A stretch of 64,000 nt of DNA, taken from positions 8,994,501 through 9,058,500 of the forward strand of contig NC_088309.1 in NCBI RefSeq assembly GCF_910592395.1. The letters are read 5' to 3'. Below the pieces are notes generated by a model. It was given only the letters and a program-made list of their open reading frames with translations, was not told the DNA's origin and did not search any database. Below, in pieces: positions 1 through 12,881 of the stretch. Origin of the DNA: Lineus longissimus (taxonomy: Eukaryota > Nemertea > Pilidiophora > Heteronemertea > Lineidae). Position 1 is the stretch's first letter; the number at the start of each line of letters is the position of its first letter. A program made the translations under genes and the position numbers.

Positions 1-1044
1 AGACTGCTTGGAGAAATCCAGATTTAAAAGTGTTAGTCATGTTTGAGAGTCCAACGATTTGAGGCTGTGATATTTATGACACATTTGTGAGAGGTGCTCA
101 GCTGAGTGGAGCTATGATTATGAGACAACCACACAGATGAAGTAAGTAAAACGCCTCAACAAGAGAAATACCAACTTGCCCACCTTTTTCTTGCAAGTAT
201 CTCATACATAAAGTGTGCCCAATTGTAGCTCTTCTTATCTAAACAGAACACAAAACAGACGAAGAGGAAAAAGTGCATAGCAGAGACTTTACCCCTTTTT
301 AAAAAGTGACAGATATGGATATGATCCTCAGGCCACTTCTAAGACAGATTACGCAAATATTCTTCATCATTGTACATATTCTTCCTCCATCACTTTGTGC
401 AAAGAATGAATTTTTCTCTCGCACGGCTAAAGTTTTCTGAGTTTTTTCCATAGATGAGGGAAAAACTCCACTTGCGCAAAGAGTTCTTCCATAAGCCGGA
501 AGACAACACTATGAAAAGAACGCGCACTATGGGGATGGGTGTTCTTTTGCTGCTTCAGAAATGAACAAACACCATAGAGAAAGGATTGTTAAAAAGCCAT
601 ACAATCTAAGCTGGATGACACAAGAATCAATATGTAATATAGCTTATCTGGCTGGAGAGTGTCAAAAATATTACCACCATAAAAAACTCGTTTGACAGTC
701 AGATACATCTGTGAGAATGATATGGTAGCGATATCACTGTTGCCGAGATGGACATCGTAATTTTTTACCAGATTGATGAGTTGTGGGATTTGGGTCGGAA
801 TTCTAAGAGAGCTGTCTGGAGGTTGTGCAGTTAGATTACAAGAGCAGATTTTTCTTGGAATGCTCTGACCTTCAACCTTTGAGCTATGTATGGGAAGTCC
901 CTCTACTTAAGGAGAAGGAAATGTCACTTTTTCAAAGGTTTTGAGTCAGTGGATTGAAGATGTAACATCACAGTAATAACAAGTAATAACTCGATTCATT
1001 CTGTCTAAATAAAAGGTCAGAAATGACAGCAAAGTATTACCTAC

Positions 1045-1114
1045 CTGCTTCGTTCACAAAATGTACTCCAAAAAATAATGCTCCAGTACAAAACAACACA
1101 AAACCGAATCTCAT
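1045..1114 (-). CDS. Candidate signal-peptide-like first exon, runs off toward the left edge
   Basis: On the minus strand an ATG with A at -3 opens MRFGFVLFCTGALFFGVHF followed by VNEA. This has the charge-hydrophobic-polar layout of a signal peptide and ends at the donor GCAG|GTAGGTAA. A second ATG ten bases upstream (1122-1124) in another frame reads MAENEIRFCVVLYWS and is also hydrophobic, so the frame is ambiguous. T-rich sequence easily gives Phe/Leu/Val codons by chance. Any following exons would lie left of this window. Confidence 0.2.
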
Positions 1115-1124
1115 TCTCAGCCAT

Positions 1125-4100
1125 GAAAATGATTCACAAACAACTCCTGTCCAGTAACTCGTATCAGAGCCCTTGAAATCTCAATCTGGGCTAGTAAATG
1201 CCTGGATATTAATGTGAACTAACTGCCACAATCAAGTATACAGCCCCAACATATCAGAACAATACCAGTATTGGCAATTAACATTACACATCATTACAGC
1301 AAACACGTAATATAAATGTTGGATGTGACCGCAGACATGGTTTTTCGTATTGTGCAACCTAAACATTGCAATATTATACAAGAAACCTTTTAAGAACGCA
1401 ACATTATCAACACAGCCACTTATTTCATTGCGGAGGAAATATAGTTGGCTGTCAAAATGAATGGATTGGAATAAACCTGTTGTGGAATATTATGGGGAGT
1501 TGTGTCAAAGTTATTGATGTGGTTGCGAATATGGCCCATGATTGACTCAACTCCAGTAGCGGGAGACCTTGTGTACTGTACTAATCAAGTTTTATATGGT
1601 AGAAAAAACACCTTTTTTATAGGTAGAGGTAGGTCTGACTGGGGATCATTGCTTCGGCCCCAAACAAAATTGACTCAGGCTTGAAAACATGACATGAAAA
1701 AACACAAGGGTGAATCCTCTATAGCTTACTCTTTGGAAAGACTTGTTCTAGCCAACATAGAGGAACCCACTCCCCTGGTTGTAATGGCGACATGCGGTCT
1801 AAACCTAATGGTTCACCCATGACAGTCCAGGAAGTAACGGAGCACTACAAGCTCTATCAACTTTTTACAGTCCACTTTCTCATAACTCTCTCACATTTCA
1901 AAACATAACAAGGACAGTGATATTTATCAACAAGAGAACAGTGGCAACACGACATGCGCAGTCATGACAACATATTTCACCTTAATTGACAGAGGGTAAT
2001 AAAAGGTCAGGCTCATCAATAGGCGACAGAGGGACTATCCCTATATTGGATAATATCTCGGAATCGATTCAACTACATGTGACCTCTCCCTGGAGCAAAA
2101 CAACTATATTTAAACCCCTTTTGTATATTTCAAAGGGGAGTTTACTTTGCGGAACCCTGCCCAGAAGCAAGTGAAATTTATGAAGCGTCTATTGAAGAAA
2201 ATCACAGGATTTTCAATATCAAGTGACCGGGGATTTGGAAAGTCAATCGTGAGTTACAAGATCGGTGTTTGTCATCATCAGCCCTTCAAACAACGTGTGA
2301 GCAGATGTTTGCGCACTAGCAAATTGAGGACGGCTCTGGGTGTTGGCAAACAATCGTGCTGCCCCCAGCTGCAGTTGTCTTGGTAAATGTGGTAATATCA
2401 CAGGAGTAGTAGAAATTGTAGAAGAGCATTTTTTTCTTTTTATTTAGGACACAAATCAAAATCATAAAATGCATTGGATTCTCTGAAGCAAAGCCAATTT
2501 GAGTTCCTCAAAGCAAAGCTATAAACCAATATATGTCACTATCACCTCAGACAAGGAGCCTATGGTTCTTGATCTATGTAATATGGTCGACAGCTATACA
2601 GAAATTTTTGCCAAAGTCTCAAATGGCTTCTGTCCTGTTTTCATTTTGTTTGTGAAAGCAGTCAAGCAGGTTGGCGATCAATGCCCCAAACATAAGCACA
2701 CCACTTCATTACCAACTTTTGACCACGGTAGCCAATGTGTCCTCATGATGATCTGGCGAGCCCTTTAAGCCATGAACAACATACCAGTTGGTCGTTCAGG
2801 GCCGATGTGTCACCCACAGCACCTGTCAGGGAAACCATACCTCACTTACACATGCATTAAAATTATTGGTCGTAAGTCCCCGGGCGACAAGACGCCATCT
2901 TGGGAAATAACCGAGCGATGTGACTAACACTCAATTTGACAGGCAGGCTGATGGCTCGGGGAAATGAGCAACAATTAACACTTGTTTTGGGGCCTGAAGT
3001 TGTCGAGAAAGCATTTTCTGTTTGTTGCAAATCTCAACGGTGAGGAGAAAATTTCAGATTAAACTGAGTTATTACCCATCCTCTTTACCTAAATTTGTTA
3101 CAAGATGTGCACTTTCTAGTAATACAGTCCCAATGACAATTGAGGACTTAATTAGTGTATCTCATGTGCAATGTACATGCACTCAACGATGCTCCGACCA
3201 CAACCTATACGTTCCAACTATTACAAGGCACTGCACGCCATAAACAGCCTTTAGCTCTAGCCCTATCACTCACTGCCTTTAAACTGTCCACAATAAAAAG
3301 GACTCTCATCAGTCCGTTGGAAATTCCTATCACCGCAGCAGATTGATCTATATTCTGTCAGCATCCACTTGTCATCTTGCAGCATAGAAAGAGGAACTGT
3401 GGACAATTAACAGGGTCTTCCCGCGGCATACGGAAGCATAGAACCGTACATCAACGAAAGGAAGATTCCGCACCTTACGGAGGAAAACGTTTTTTGCCTC
3501 GTCAAGACAAGCCAGGATGTTAGCATGCATCGAAAGATGGACATGGTCGTTAGCCTGACAGATTATGGGATGTAAGAAGCTGCGGAATAAAGAACTGGAT
3601 CAAGGAAATTTGAAGCAGCAAATGGAGAAGATTACAGGCTAAAGAACAGCGACCATATGAAGTCAGGGAATTGGTGAACAGACCAAGCTTTTGTGATTGT
3701 GATGAATTTGAAATAGGAGACTCTATGGGACTTATCATCATCCTCAGCAGTTGCTCCAAGGTAACAGTATGGGTATGAGTGCACTGGTTGTCGCCAATCC
3801 CATCCATGTAATTTTGACTTTGAAAGAGCCCTAGTACCTCATGGAAAATAGCCTGTGTTTCCACCTGTTGGTACCCAGGGGCACTATAAAGTCCTTTATC
3901 ATCATGGATGCCCAAACCTCAGCTTGCCCAATATTGCTATCTCAGCTCTTTTTTCTGGTTTGTGAGCTCACAAAAACCAGTAAAGCAACATTGACATGAA
4001 GACAAGGCAAAACGTAGAGAATGTCACATCTATGATTTAGTTCCATCTTCGCATAAAACATGGTCTACTGTTCAACCAAACATCAAAAGACACTCAAAGA

Positions 4101-5395
4101 AAAACTTCCAATAAACACAGAAAATTTAATTCAGGAAAAAATTCATAGATTCAAACTTTTCCATTAGGGGAGGATTATGAAATGAAAATGAAACAAACGA
4201 AGTATAAAATAAAACCAAATGTGTCTTCTTTTTAGAAACATAGCATATACGGTAGCTTATGATACGGCATTCCTCAATACTCACAAGAAAACATCACAAT
4301 GTCCCAGGATTTTTTCCAAAGTGCCTCGAACATCCACCAGAGATGGATTTTTCTGACGAGCATGCCAAATGGAGCCTGGGGCTCTCTATTAATTCTCTCT
4401 CTGATCAGTCGAGAAAAGCTCCCCTGATAACAAATATGAATTATGCCGAGGCATTTAAGCCTGAGCAGAAAGACAAACAAGAAGGACATCAAAGGCTTTA
4501 GAAGACTTTGTAGTCAGTAATTGAAAGTGACAGAAAATAATTGATCATTTTCTATCATTTGTCTTCCTATTAGGGAGGATTTTATCAGGCAAGTCACCAT
4601 GATGTTGGGAAGGGTGGGAAGACAATATTTTATTCTGATGACCCAGGATGGTATACTCTAACACATTGACAGGATATTTTTTAACATGACCAACCATGGG
4701 GTGGGGGGCATGAGTGAGGTCGTCCAGTGGTGAACTAACACAGCTATGTAGCTCTTCAGCTATAGGCAAGCCAAGGGCCAGTGACACTCTTCTTCGGCAA
4801 TCTGGGAAAATCATCCTCTTGTTCTGGTTTGCCCCTTCTGCCCATGTCTGCTGGCAGACAGCATCGAAATCCACGCAAACCTTCTGCACACGGGTTGCAA
4901 TGACTGCTTACCCGGCTAAATTAAGTAGATTTTTTACTTCAAACAGAGAATGGAACATCAATGAAAACAATGAAAGTCTGAATCAGTTACTAATATTATA
5001 CAATGTATTAAAGTAATCTTCAATGAAATGATGCACAAGCCCAAATTGGTTGCCAACATTTCAAAAGGTATCAAACTTCAGTGGCATCAGCAAACGTCCA
5101 AAACAAGTGGCAATGTTTCATGACACAGGGTGGCAAACTGCCGGAAGGACGGCTAGCCGCATCACTGGATAACACCTATTATACTCCTCATCTTTGATCT
5201 GCCTTTAAATCTGATTATAGGGGAGTATTACTGTGAAAATAGCCGTGTCACATGAGACCTGTCGGTAATGACGTGTCTCCTGTCTCGATGCCCGCAGGGT
5301 CAGACATAGCAGGTAGCGGATAACGCACAAGCCCATGGGAGAGTCATGGCTGTTTGGCCTCATCTTTTGTCTCCCGCAGACCCAAACTCATTGTT
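1125..5395. other. No recognisable feature
   Basis: AT-rich sequence with short chance ORFs up to 121 codons (3550-3915, minus) that lack convincing splice pairs or domain-like composition. I see no repeat, RNA gene or element here. Confidence 0.6.
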
Positions 5396-5525
5396 AGCCA
5401 TTATTAAATTAATCTGCGCAAATTAAAATATCGAGGCAGATGGAGTGATTATGGTGTTCCCTGTCGACTAATAAACGTGCTCTTGTTTAATCCTACATCC
5501 AGTAATTGTTCGCTAATTATGGCCT
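5396..5525. promoter_or_regulatory. TAAT-dense block, possible enhancer
   Basis: About nine ATTA/TAAT cores in 130 bp, including ATTAAATTAATC, CTAATTATG and a TTTAATCC of Otx type, mixed with GC-containing spacer instead of plain AT repeats. Homeodomain proteins bind such cores. Whether it is conserved or active cannot be told from one sequence. Confidence 0.25.
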
Positions 5526-5753
5526 TCCCCAAGACAATATGCTCTGTTTCAAGATCTGTATGAATATGAGAGGTTTCAAATTCACACAGAGCGCACATCT
5601 GCACATCTGCACAATCAAACTGGCTGCTACATCAACAGAAGTTTGGAAGTGACCTAAGCGTAACAATAACGGTTTACCCAGATCTCAGACAAATATCTTA
5701 ATTGCACGACAGAGACTTGACATCAATCTAGTTCAGATGTCATTCTGGTCATC

Positions 5754-5799
5754 ATGACGTCCATTCTGAGCTTTTTTAGCCAGAGTGTGGAGCCTATTG
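5754..5799 (+). CDS. Candidate plus-strand short first exon
   Basis: ATG with A at -3 opens MTSILSFFSQSVEPI and meets the donor ATTG|GTGAGTGC, leaving phase 1. It lies about 250 bp right of the TAAT-dense block. The evidence is start context and donor only. Confidence 0.13.
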
Positions 5800-7119
5800 G
5801 TGAGTGCGACATCTCCAGCAGCAAAATCGAGTCAACGAATTTGACTGTTGACCATGTCTTGACAAGCTACCTACCCCAATATTTTGATCATCCACAAGCT
5901 GCATCCTGCTATTTGATGAGCTAGGTGTACAATGTACTTAGACAGATGACCTATCTGTAATCACAGAAGAAATGAAACTTTCTATGTTCTAACAGTGGAC
6001 CTCCAAGCGAACCTTTCAATGAATTCTTTGTATTGCAATAGCCAATAGCAATCAGCACCTGTTAATGACAGCTAGCCAGCAGCACAGAAAAACAATCATC
6101 AGCCAACTCAACCCGGGTCGGGTAACTAGGACGGACAACAGGTCGACACAACTCTAACAAGGCACACTTACCCGGCTCCTTACCAAGAAGGGCCACCAAT
6201 TGGTAACGAGCGTTTCTTAATTAACTGAATAAATCGTAAACGACCGTTCGTGGCCTATGGTTTGGTTCAAGTGGTGGTTCTAATGGCCTGAGAATTAGCA
6301 TCTGTAGGACCCCGACTGAGGCAAACAGAATCACGTACTCAGTCGCCATCAGCAATTATGGTAAGCGCGACTTTTTCACTATAGATGCCATCATTTCGTG
6401 AACAATATCTAGGTCGGAGTTCAATGATGCAATGGGGAGCTATTATTGTAAACCACAACAGTGGACTGCTAAAGAATCGGCGTGACCTCGATATGGAAAG
6501 ACCAGCAGAAATAACGAGCCCACCATGTGAAATTCTTCCCAAGAGGGAAACTCTGGCATTGCACAATGGCGAGAGAAACATGCCACCGTCCTCATGCCGA
6601 ATTTGGACACTCCCCCTCAGCATTTCGTAATTACAGCAAGAATGCTTCAGTGTTCACCTCGAGGATGGGAGGTGTAGACTACCCACGAACTGAGGCCACT
6701 TGCTGTTCTTGTATGAGCCATCAGCAAAAAAGACACTGAGGAAAAACGCATATGGTTTGGAAGTCATCGGCCATAAGAAGAACCCCATGATTTAATTAGT
6801 GCACGATTTTGAGAAAACTTCTTCCCTAGCAACACTCAGCGAGGGGTTTTCTTACACTCCAATCAGAACAACCGAGAGGTGAAGGAAGTTTGTAACTGTA
6901 TCGGCAATGTGGTCAAATTGTCAGGATCTTAGCTTGTTTAAGAACCTATAAGAACATATTTAGACATCATCTCCTAGCTAGGATCAGCCTGTCCAAGTAG
7001 TTGGCGCAATCTCTTGCTTGGCTTGAACTTAAATTTGACATAACGAAGCACTCTGTGGTATCAACTGGATACCATTATCTCAGGACTCACCTGAGATCGA
7101 GCTGCGAAGGACTAAGCAG
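5800..7119. other. No clear gene; one donor-like site
   Basis: Short ORFs overlap on both strands at 6339-6740 without codon-like bias. A minus-strand donor-like CCGG|GTAAGTG near 6172 follows a 15-codon open frame (NARYQLVALLGKEPG), but no acceptor with a pyrimidine tract was found. Confidence 0.5.
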
Positions 7120-7194
7120 CAATCAGACTTACGTTCAAACCCACAACCTCTGGTTTGAGAGTCAGACACCTTAACCAGTACACCACTGGGCTCC
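7120..7194 (-). mobile_element. tRNA-derived SINE head or tRNA pseudogene
   Basis: On the minus strand GGAGCCCAGTGG begins a tRNA-like fold. The A-box-like TGGTGTACTGGTTAAGG (7169-7185) is followed by an anticodon-arm-like GTCTGACTCTCAAACCAGAG and the B-box-like GGGTTTGAACGT (7131-7142). Spacing and order are those of a Pol III promoter. The T stem does not close (GTGGG against GTAAG) and no acceptor partner follows, so it is not a working tRNA gene. The SINE body would extend toward lower coordinates, but its end is not visible. Confidence 0.6.
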
Positions 7195-8169
7195 ATCGTG
7201 AACAACCCTAACCTTTGACAATACAGGAGAGATTAAACAGGTGAAGGGTTTCTATCCAGTGAAACAAGCTGCCAATGAAGCTTCAGTAATATCCTTCAAC
7301 ACAATTCGATTAGTCTCCAACAATGGACAAAGCGACGTGAAAGTCACGAGTGTCAGCAACAATGCACAATAGCTCCCGATCATATCAGATTCTCCATCAC
7401 CGTGAAAGCGTACAAAACATGCAAGCAATTAGATTATACAGATTACTACGCGGAACCCAAGAGCGCCGTGTCATCAGTTTTCATGCATTCTAATCTTGTC
7501 TTATATTGATGTCCGATTATCTCCACGGACATGCGATGCTAAACCTCGCCTGACATCCTATAAGATATCCTGTATCGATAACGGATTTGCGTGGCAAAAA
7601 TTGAGCGCAATTGACTATGCTACCTTTTGGCCACGATCACATCTCCATTCATTAACTGCTTATACACATCCGTTAAAGCCACATTATCCTCCCAGACAAT
7701 CTGGGTCATCGTAGCTTCACACTGGAGGGGTTTATTGATCAATAATCATTATTAGATGTTACAGATACCGATTTGGTAAATTAGGTGCTTTAGGTGGACA
7801 ATTCACTAGAGGGATCAAATTGCTAATCACCAAACCAATGAAATCCAAGCAAGATAATCGAACTTAAATAGAAATATTGACAATATTATTTGTATTATTG
7901 CTTTTGGGGATAAAAACGCCCATTCATCGGTATGAATCATGTATATTATTTAAGCAGTACACAGGATTATCATACTGGGAGTACATGTACATATACATAT
8001 ACACGTATAATTCTGAAAATAGTGATATGAGTCACAAGAACAAAAAGGAATGTTTTTGTCCAAGATCTAGGATACGCAATACATAATACATAATATGTAC
8101 AGATTCCCAATAGATGTCTACATATCAAATTTGAAGAGTCTAGGACAATCGTGCTACCTTCACTGAAAT

Positions 8170-8808
8170 TTTAGAGTTTGACCTATGTGACCTTCAGAAG
8201 TAGGTCAAAATCAAAAACCGGTAGATTATGTCATGTAGTCTCATCAGAAGTATTGACAGTAAAATTTTAATTTTTTTCTAGCTATCAATGTTCATGAGAT
8301 ATTGACAAAATCAGATTTTTAAGGACGGCCGCCTGGAGCCCACGTCAAATGGTGATGATTTTTTTGTGTCAAGTCATGTTGTCATAAGACATCCGCACAC
8401 CAAGTTTCAACTTTCTAAACTCAATAATGAGCAAACGTGCCCCTATTGTTGACATTGGCTGGATGGACGGACGGGCGATGGATGGATGGATGGATGGACG
8501 GGCGGACAATGGATGGATGGAAGGACAGACGATGGATGGATGGACGGACGATGAAAGACAGACGACGACGACAGACGATGGATGGATGGATGGATGGACG
8601 GACGGTGGAAAGACGGACGATGGATGAATGGACGGATGATGGATGGATGGGTGGACGGCCTGATGGGCGGACCGATGGATGGACGGACCGACTGACAATG
8701 GAAGGACCGACGATGGAGATGGATGGACCAACGATGGACGGACGACTGACGGACCCACGGACGACGAACAAGACGTTATGAGATAAGCGCATCCAAGTGA
8801 GCTAAAAA
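8170..8808 (+). mobile_element. HINE-like element copy with tetranucleotide satellite
   Basis: It contains TTTGACCTATGTGACCTT with AGGTCAAA (8177-8209), then CACCAAGTTTCAAC and GAGCAAACGTGCCC, matching the copy at 54.6-55.7 kb in the same order. Where that copy has (GAC)n, this one has a GGAT/GGAC satellite (8457-8770). It ends in GTGAGCTAAAAA (8797-8808), the right arm of the family hairpin; the left arm is eroded. Both the left boundary and the upstream modules are unclear. Confidence 0.6.
8457..8770 (+). repeat. GGAT/GGAC tetranucleotide satellite, about 310 bp
   Basis: Interrupted array of GGAT, GGAC and GATG units (for example ATGGATGGATGGATGGACGG). Because four-base units shift frame, all six frames stay open for a while and give spurious Asp/Gly/Trp or Pro/Ser/His-rich ORFs, up to 148 codons; none should be taken as a gene. 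Part of the element at 8170-8808. Confidence 0.95.
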
Positions 8809-9867
8809 TGACCACATATATAATCTAAAACCACAGTTGCAACATTTCTCGGTACTGGTATCAGACCATTCCTATGATGCACACAAATCGTTCAGCTCAA
8901 GGCTCAGTTCTAATAAAAGTTTGTAATACCCATTTCTGCCACATGAATTCCCAAGATTATTCCCCACCTTTTCATTTCTTGGTCAGGGAATACGTCTGAT
9001 ATGTCACTCAGACCAAGCAGAAAATTGTGAATTAACCTTTAAGTATCACAGCGCGGCGCTTAAGGTCACTCGAAATTTGGCTTAGTATTCGAACTTGTAT
9101 ATAAATCAAAACCTCTAACTTTCGGAGACAGGCGAATCGACCAAATGAGAAATCACGTTATAATTCAGAAATCGCACCATGATTTCTAAGATCACAGCTC
9201 ACCTTTCATCCCCGGAACGATCCATCAAAACTGTGACAAGGATATCAATCATTAAACCAATACTGAATCATATTAATCGCAGTGACCTTGACCTCAAGTC
9301 AATCAGAAGCAAACATCAGACCCAGATCCTTAACTGTGCATTATAGTCACCTGAAGTCCACGCAGTTGGACATCCTTGCTTCTCTTGATTCCCAATTTGA
9401 ATTTATTCCCAATTTGAATTCAACAACAATTTCTTGGGTAACGCTGAAATGATTGGCAAAATATTTTTCAAATGATACAAGGTTTAATTTTTCACATTGT
9501 GACGAAGAAATGGTTTCATGTAAGAAGAAACCCCCTTTAGGCTTTGCAACAATTCTCTCCATCAGTCATAATGTTTGCCAAATGCAACATCACATTCTGC
9601 AATTGTGTCAAAAGCATATTTTAGAATAGAAAAACATCCCTTATGCAAAATGCACCAAGCAAACAAAGTTATTATGAATGGAATGATACCCGGTAGTACT
9701 AAGAAATATAACAAGGCCACTGTGTGCAAGAAATAACACTTTATTATCAGAAATGGTACAACAGGACAATCAGAAATAGCATACAGGCTTCAGGGGATGG
9801 GATGGAAGAATACGAATGAATACAACCATTGCCCAAGAATCATGGAATGAAAAAAAACGACTTAATT

Positions 9868-10270
9868 GACAATGGACCTTGAAAAGTAGATCAAATCAAA
9901 AACCTGTATAATATGTAATGTATCCTTTCTGGGAGTACCAACCATAATAATGTTATCAATAACAAATCACTAATGAAACGGCCAGGGGCCACTGTGCTCA
10001 CCGTATAGATATTTGGTGCTTTGGAATTCATCCTGGTTAAGAAACATTGTACATGTTTAGTATATAGGTCAAACCAAAGTCGGTATGACATGTGATGTAT
10101 CGTTGCCTGGAGTAAGTACCATAAGAATAACATCAAAAACAAGTCACTTATAAACGAGATATTGCACTTTTTACCTATTTTAGTTTTGGCCTCCTGGTGG
10201 CCAAGTTGAGTACCAGATCAGATCGAAATTCGGATCGAAATTAGACTCACTGTACTGGTGAGTCAAAAAT
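9868..10270 (+). mobile_element. HINE-like element copy, internally shortened
   Basis: Starts with a module remnant (GGACCTTGAAAAGTAGATCA), then the family left end GGCCAGGGGCCACTGTGCTCACC (9980-10002). Later come TTTTGGCCTCCTGGTGGCCAAG (as in the copy near 55.43 kb) and the end GGTGAGTCAAAAAT. The microsatellite and most direct modules are missing. Same orientation as the other two copies. The first 100 bp may belong to a separate insertion. Confidence 0.5.
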
Positions 10271-10329
10271 CAGCAAGACTTCAGGGAAGTAAATAAATAT
10301 ATTTTCATAGAGAGAATCAGACCTCTTAC

Positions 10330-10356
10330 CTTATCTTCACTAGCTTCACTGTCGCA
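10330..10356 (-). CDS. Candidate 27-nt microexon (CDSEASEDK)
   Basis: On the minus strand a long pyrimidine-rich acceptor (TTTTCTCGATTTTTACCATTGCAG, split here only by a few purines) precedes 27 nt and the donor AAG|GTAAGAGG. Both sites are strong. The nine codons, phase 0 at both ends, read CDSEASEDK, an acidic Ser-rich insert with casein-kinase-2-like S-E-D context. It has the same strand and phase as the other minus-strand exons. It lies 11 kb beyond the 39-nt candidate, and a HINE-like repeat copy ends only 60 bp away. A chance pairing of acceptor and donor cannot be excluded. Confidence 0.4.
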
Positions 10357-12779
10357 CTGCAATGGTAAAAATCGAGAAAATCAGAAAACCGCTGAGAATC
10401 CGAAAGAGCTTCAACCCTTTTTATCGCGTGTGGCAAACAAGGCTCGAAATAAACCTTTCATGTGTGTACAGCACTTCAGAGTTGTATCTGATGAGGGTAT
10501 TCATGCCAACTCGCTCATCTCAAAAATGCACATCATCCCTGAACTACACAAACTGACAAACATGTCACCCTAAACAAAAAATTGAGATTTGCTCATCCAG
10601 TTCCTGTGACAGCTTGGTTGTATTTGTCTGCGTTGTAGAGTGGGGTTAAGAGGCGCTGAACACCACAATCACCAACCCAGCACTGTAAAAGAAGCTCCTT
10701 CAGAAACAATAGGAACACATGATATGACAACGGCGCTGACATATCAAAGTCGCTAAAACGGATGCCATACAGCAATCTATTATTAACAAAGCTTTTTCAC
10801 TCTACTTAAGGGTACTAGATAACTCAATCAAGGCCCGCTTGCAAATATTTGAAATGCGAAACAAAATGGCTGAACCACAATAAAAAGTCGTCAAAGTTAT
10901 AATGGTACTGGAAGAAGTAAGTAAATCCCTCCTTGATGTTCGTAGTTCCATCTTGGGATATTGGGAAGACGGAAGGGCATTGTCGTTATTGTGGACACAA
11001 TTCATAGGTAGATATCCGATAGCAAGAAGGAAAGAGGTATAGGTTTTGATGATTTTTTATAAAATACTGTGTCAACATGTTTGAGCAGTTTGAGGTATGC
11101 TAAACACAGGCCTGTCACAGGTTAACAGAAACTTGACAAAGAAGGCTTATAGCTGGAGAATGACAGCATTTCAATAATTTTGCAAAAAATATGTCAGATT
11201 TTCCTGCTCCCATTTCTCAATATACCCCTTATTCGTATTCCAGACCAATACAAATAGGAAGTACAACAATTGGCTGAGAGAAGTCCAAAATGGCAGGCTT
11301 GACCAATCTACTCATTACGTCCTTCCATCCAGTGCGTAGATTGGGAACCAATTGATATTCAAACTGCAAGTGATACGCCATCTATGAGAAAGATCACACA
11401 ACTGCTTCTGCTTCTCAGTTTATGATCTTTGGCCACAAAATTCAGCGGCTACAGAAATTGTCTCTAACCCAACGCAATTGCGGAAGTCACCAAGTCCGTC
11501 TCATACCATAGCAATCCACTCACAATAGTCCTCCCAGCAAGCGCTACGCTATACATTTTTATCTTAATACTCTGTTATCTTCTGGATTCCTCTGGGATGC
11601 TAGCCATTTATTTCTCAGCTTCAAAGCATACCACCGACAGTCATTACTTTGCAAAATTAGATTTATAGCTCGACGCAGATCCTCCTAATAGCCCGTAGGT
11701 TACAGTCAAAGGGAAACCCTATTTGAAGACAGCGAATCCAATTTGTGTCACGTAAAATATTCAAGAATATAAATATTTAAGGATAAGAGGGAATAGGATT
11801 TTATTGTTCTTTATTGCTCTATCCAGCTGATGAGGATATTGGTATTGATCAGCTAAGGTTAGTGTCCCTCAGTATGCGTTATGTGTAGGTGCCATTCATC
11901 TGGGAGGCAAAAACTACGCAGAGTGACAACGCAATGGAAAGAAAAGTTCAAAACAGATAATTCTGCCAGAATACCAATATTTGCGGCTTTTTGGTTTTCT
12001 CTCTCAGATGGCTAATGTGTGGGACTACCTTGGTTTTTGTTGGTTTTGGAAGCAAAGGAGCTTCTGGGAATTCTAGAAAGGAATCAGAATATCAATTACA
12101 TTACTGGCTTGGGGAATTAAGGTCAAACACTTCTTACTTAACTTAAAGCTTCATCAAAGAAGTATGAGTAACTATTATGCTTATGTTGTGTTCAGCCCAA
12201 ACTTGATGCTTTTTGATACTTTTCGATATCATGCCTAAGAACTTCCATGAACGCAGCTATATTACTGACACAACTCAGCTTTCTGCGTCTGGCACGCAAC
12301 CTGAAGTCAGAACTATACTGAAACCATCATTTTCACAGCCTAAACTGTGCAATTATTAATATTCGAAAAATACAGATCAGTTGCTCACTCTTGTGCCAGA
12401 ACTATTGTAATTTCTCATAATACAAAAACATACACCATATTTATCCATTGTATGTTTGAACCATTATTTTGACATAAATAGTAAATGAATAAACGGTGTT
12501 TGTTTGGTATAATGGTTATAAACTTACTGGGTTTCTGATTCTTTTTATAGTTGATGGATTTTCACTTTACATGAAACGATTTCTCCTCTATTTTCCGCAA
12601 ATTACTGAGTAACAAAAAGAATCTCGCTGTTTGAAAACAGATCTTGATAAGTGCTATTTGACAGATGATAACAATGGGGTATATAGGTCTCAGATTCTGT
12701 ATCATGTTGGCGTTAAGTCACCTCTGGCTATTTTGGTGTCTCTCACAGACATGATTATGGAGCGGGCTGGCATACTTGC
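10357..12779. other. No recognisable feature
   Basis: AT-rich, presumed intronic or intergenic. Only short chance frames, no repeat structure noticed. Confidence 0.55.
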
Positions 12780-12881
12780 ATCCTCCCATAGCAGGCCTTT
12801 GGATCGCTCCTAAAATACACTCACACAAAGGTTTGATTGAGGGTGTTTTTGGAATGATACAAAGGCCTGGTGTGGGTGGAT
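12780..12881. mobile_element. Foldback element, copy A (102 bp)
   Basis: The left arm starts ATCCTCCCATAGCAGGCCTT. The right arm, read in reverse complement, starts ATCCACCCACACCAGGCCTT, and pairing continues inward through CCTAAAATACACTC to a short loop. The right arm leads into TGGCATAGTGGTTGAGG, which resembles a tRNA A box. A homologous copy lies at 46307-46401. Confidence 0.75.

Noticed and set aside
7120-7194. Functional tRNA gene
   Set aside because: The T stem does not pair and no 3' acceptor strand is present; better read as a SINE head.
8369-8815. Long Pro/Ser/His-rich and Asp/Gly/Trp-rich ORFs on both strands
   Set aside because: They are translations of the GGAT/GGAC satellite, open in many frames at once.
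9197-9226. 28-nt minus-strand exon between CCTTGTCACAG and GTGAGC
   Set aside because: Phase does not fit the other exons, and the size is tiny with only one open frame.
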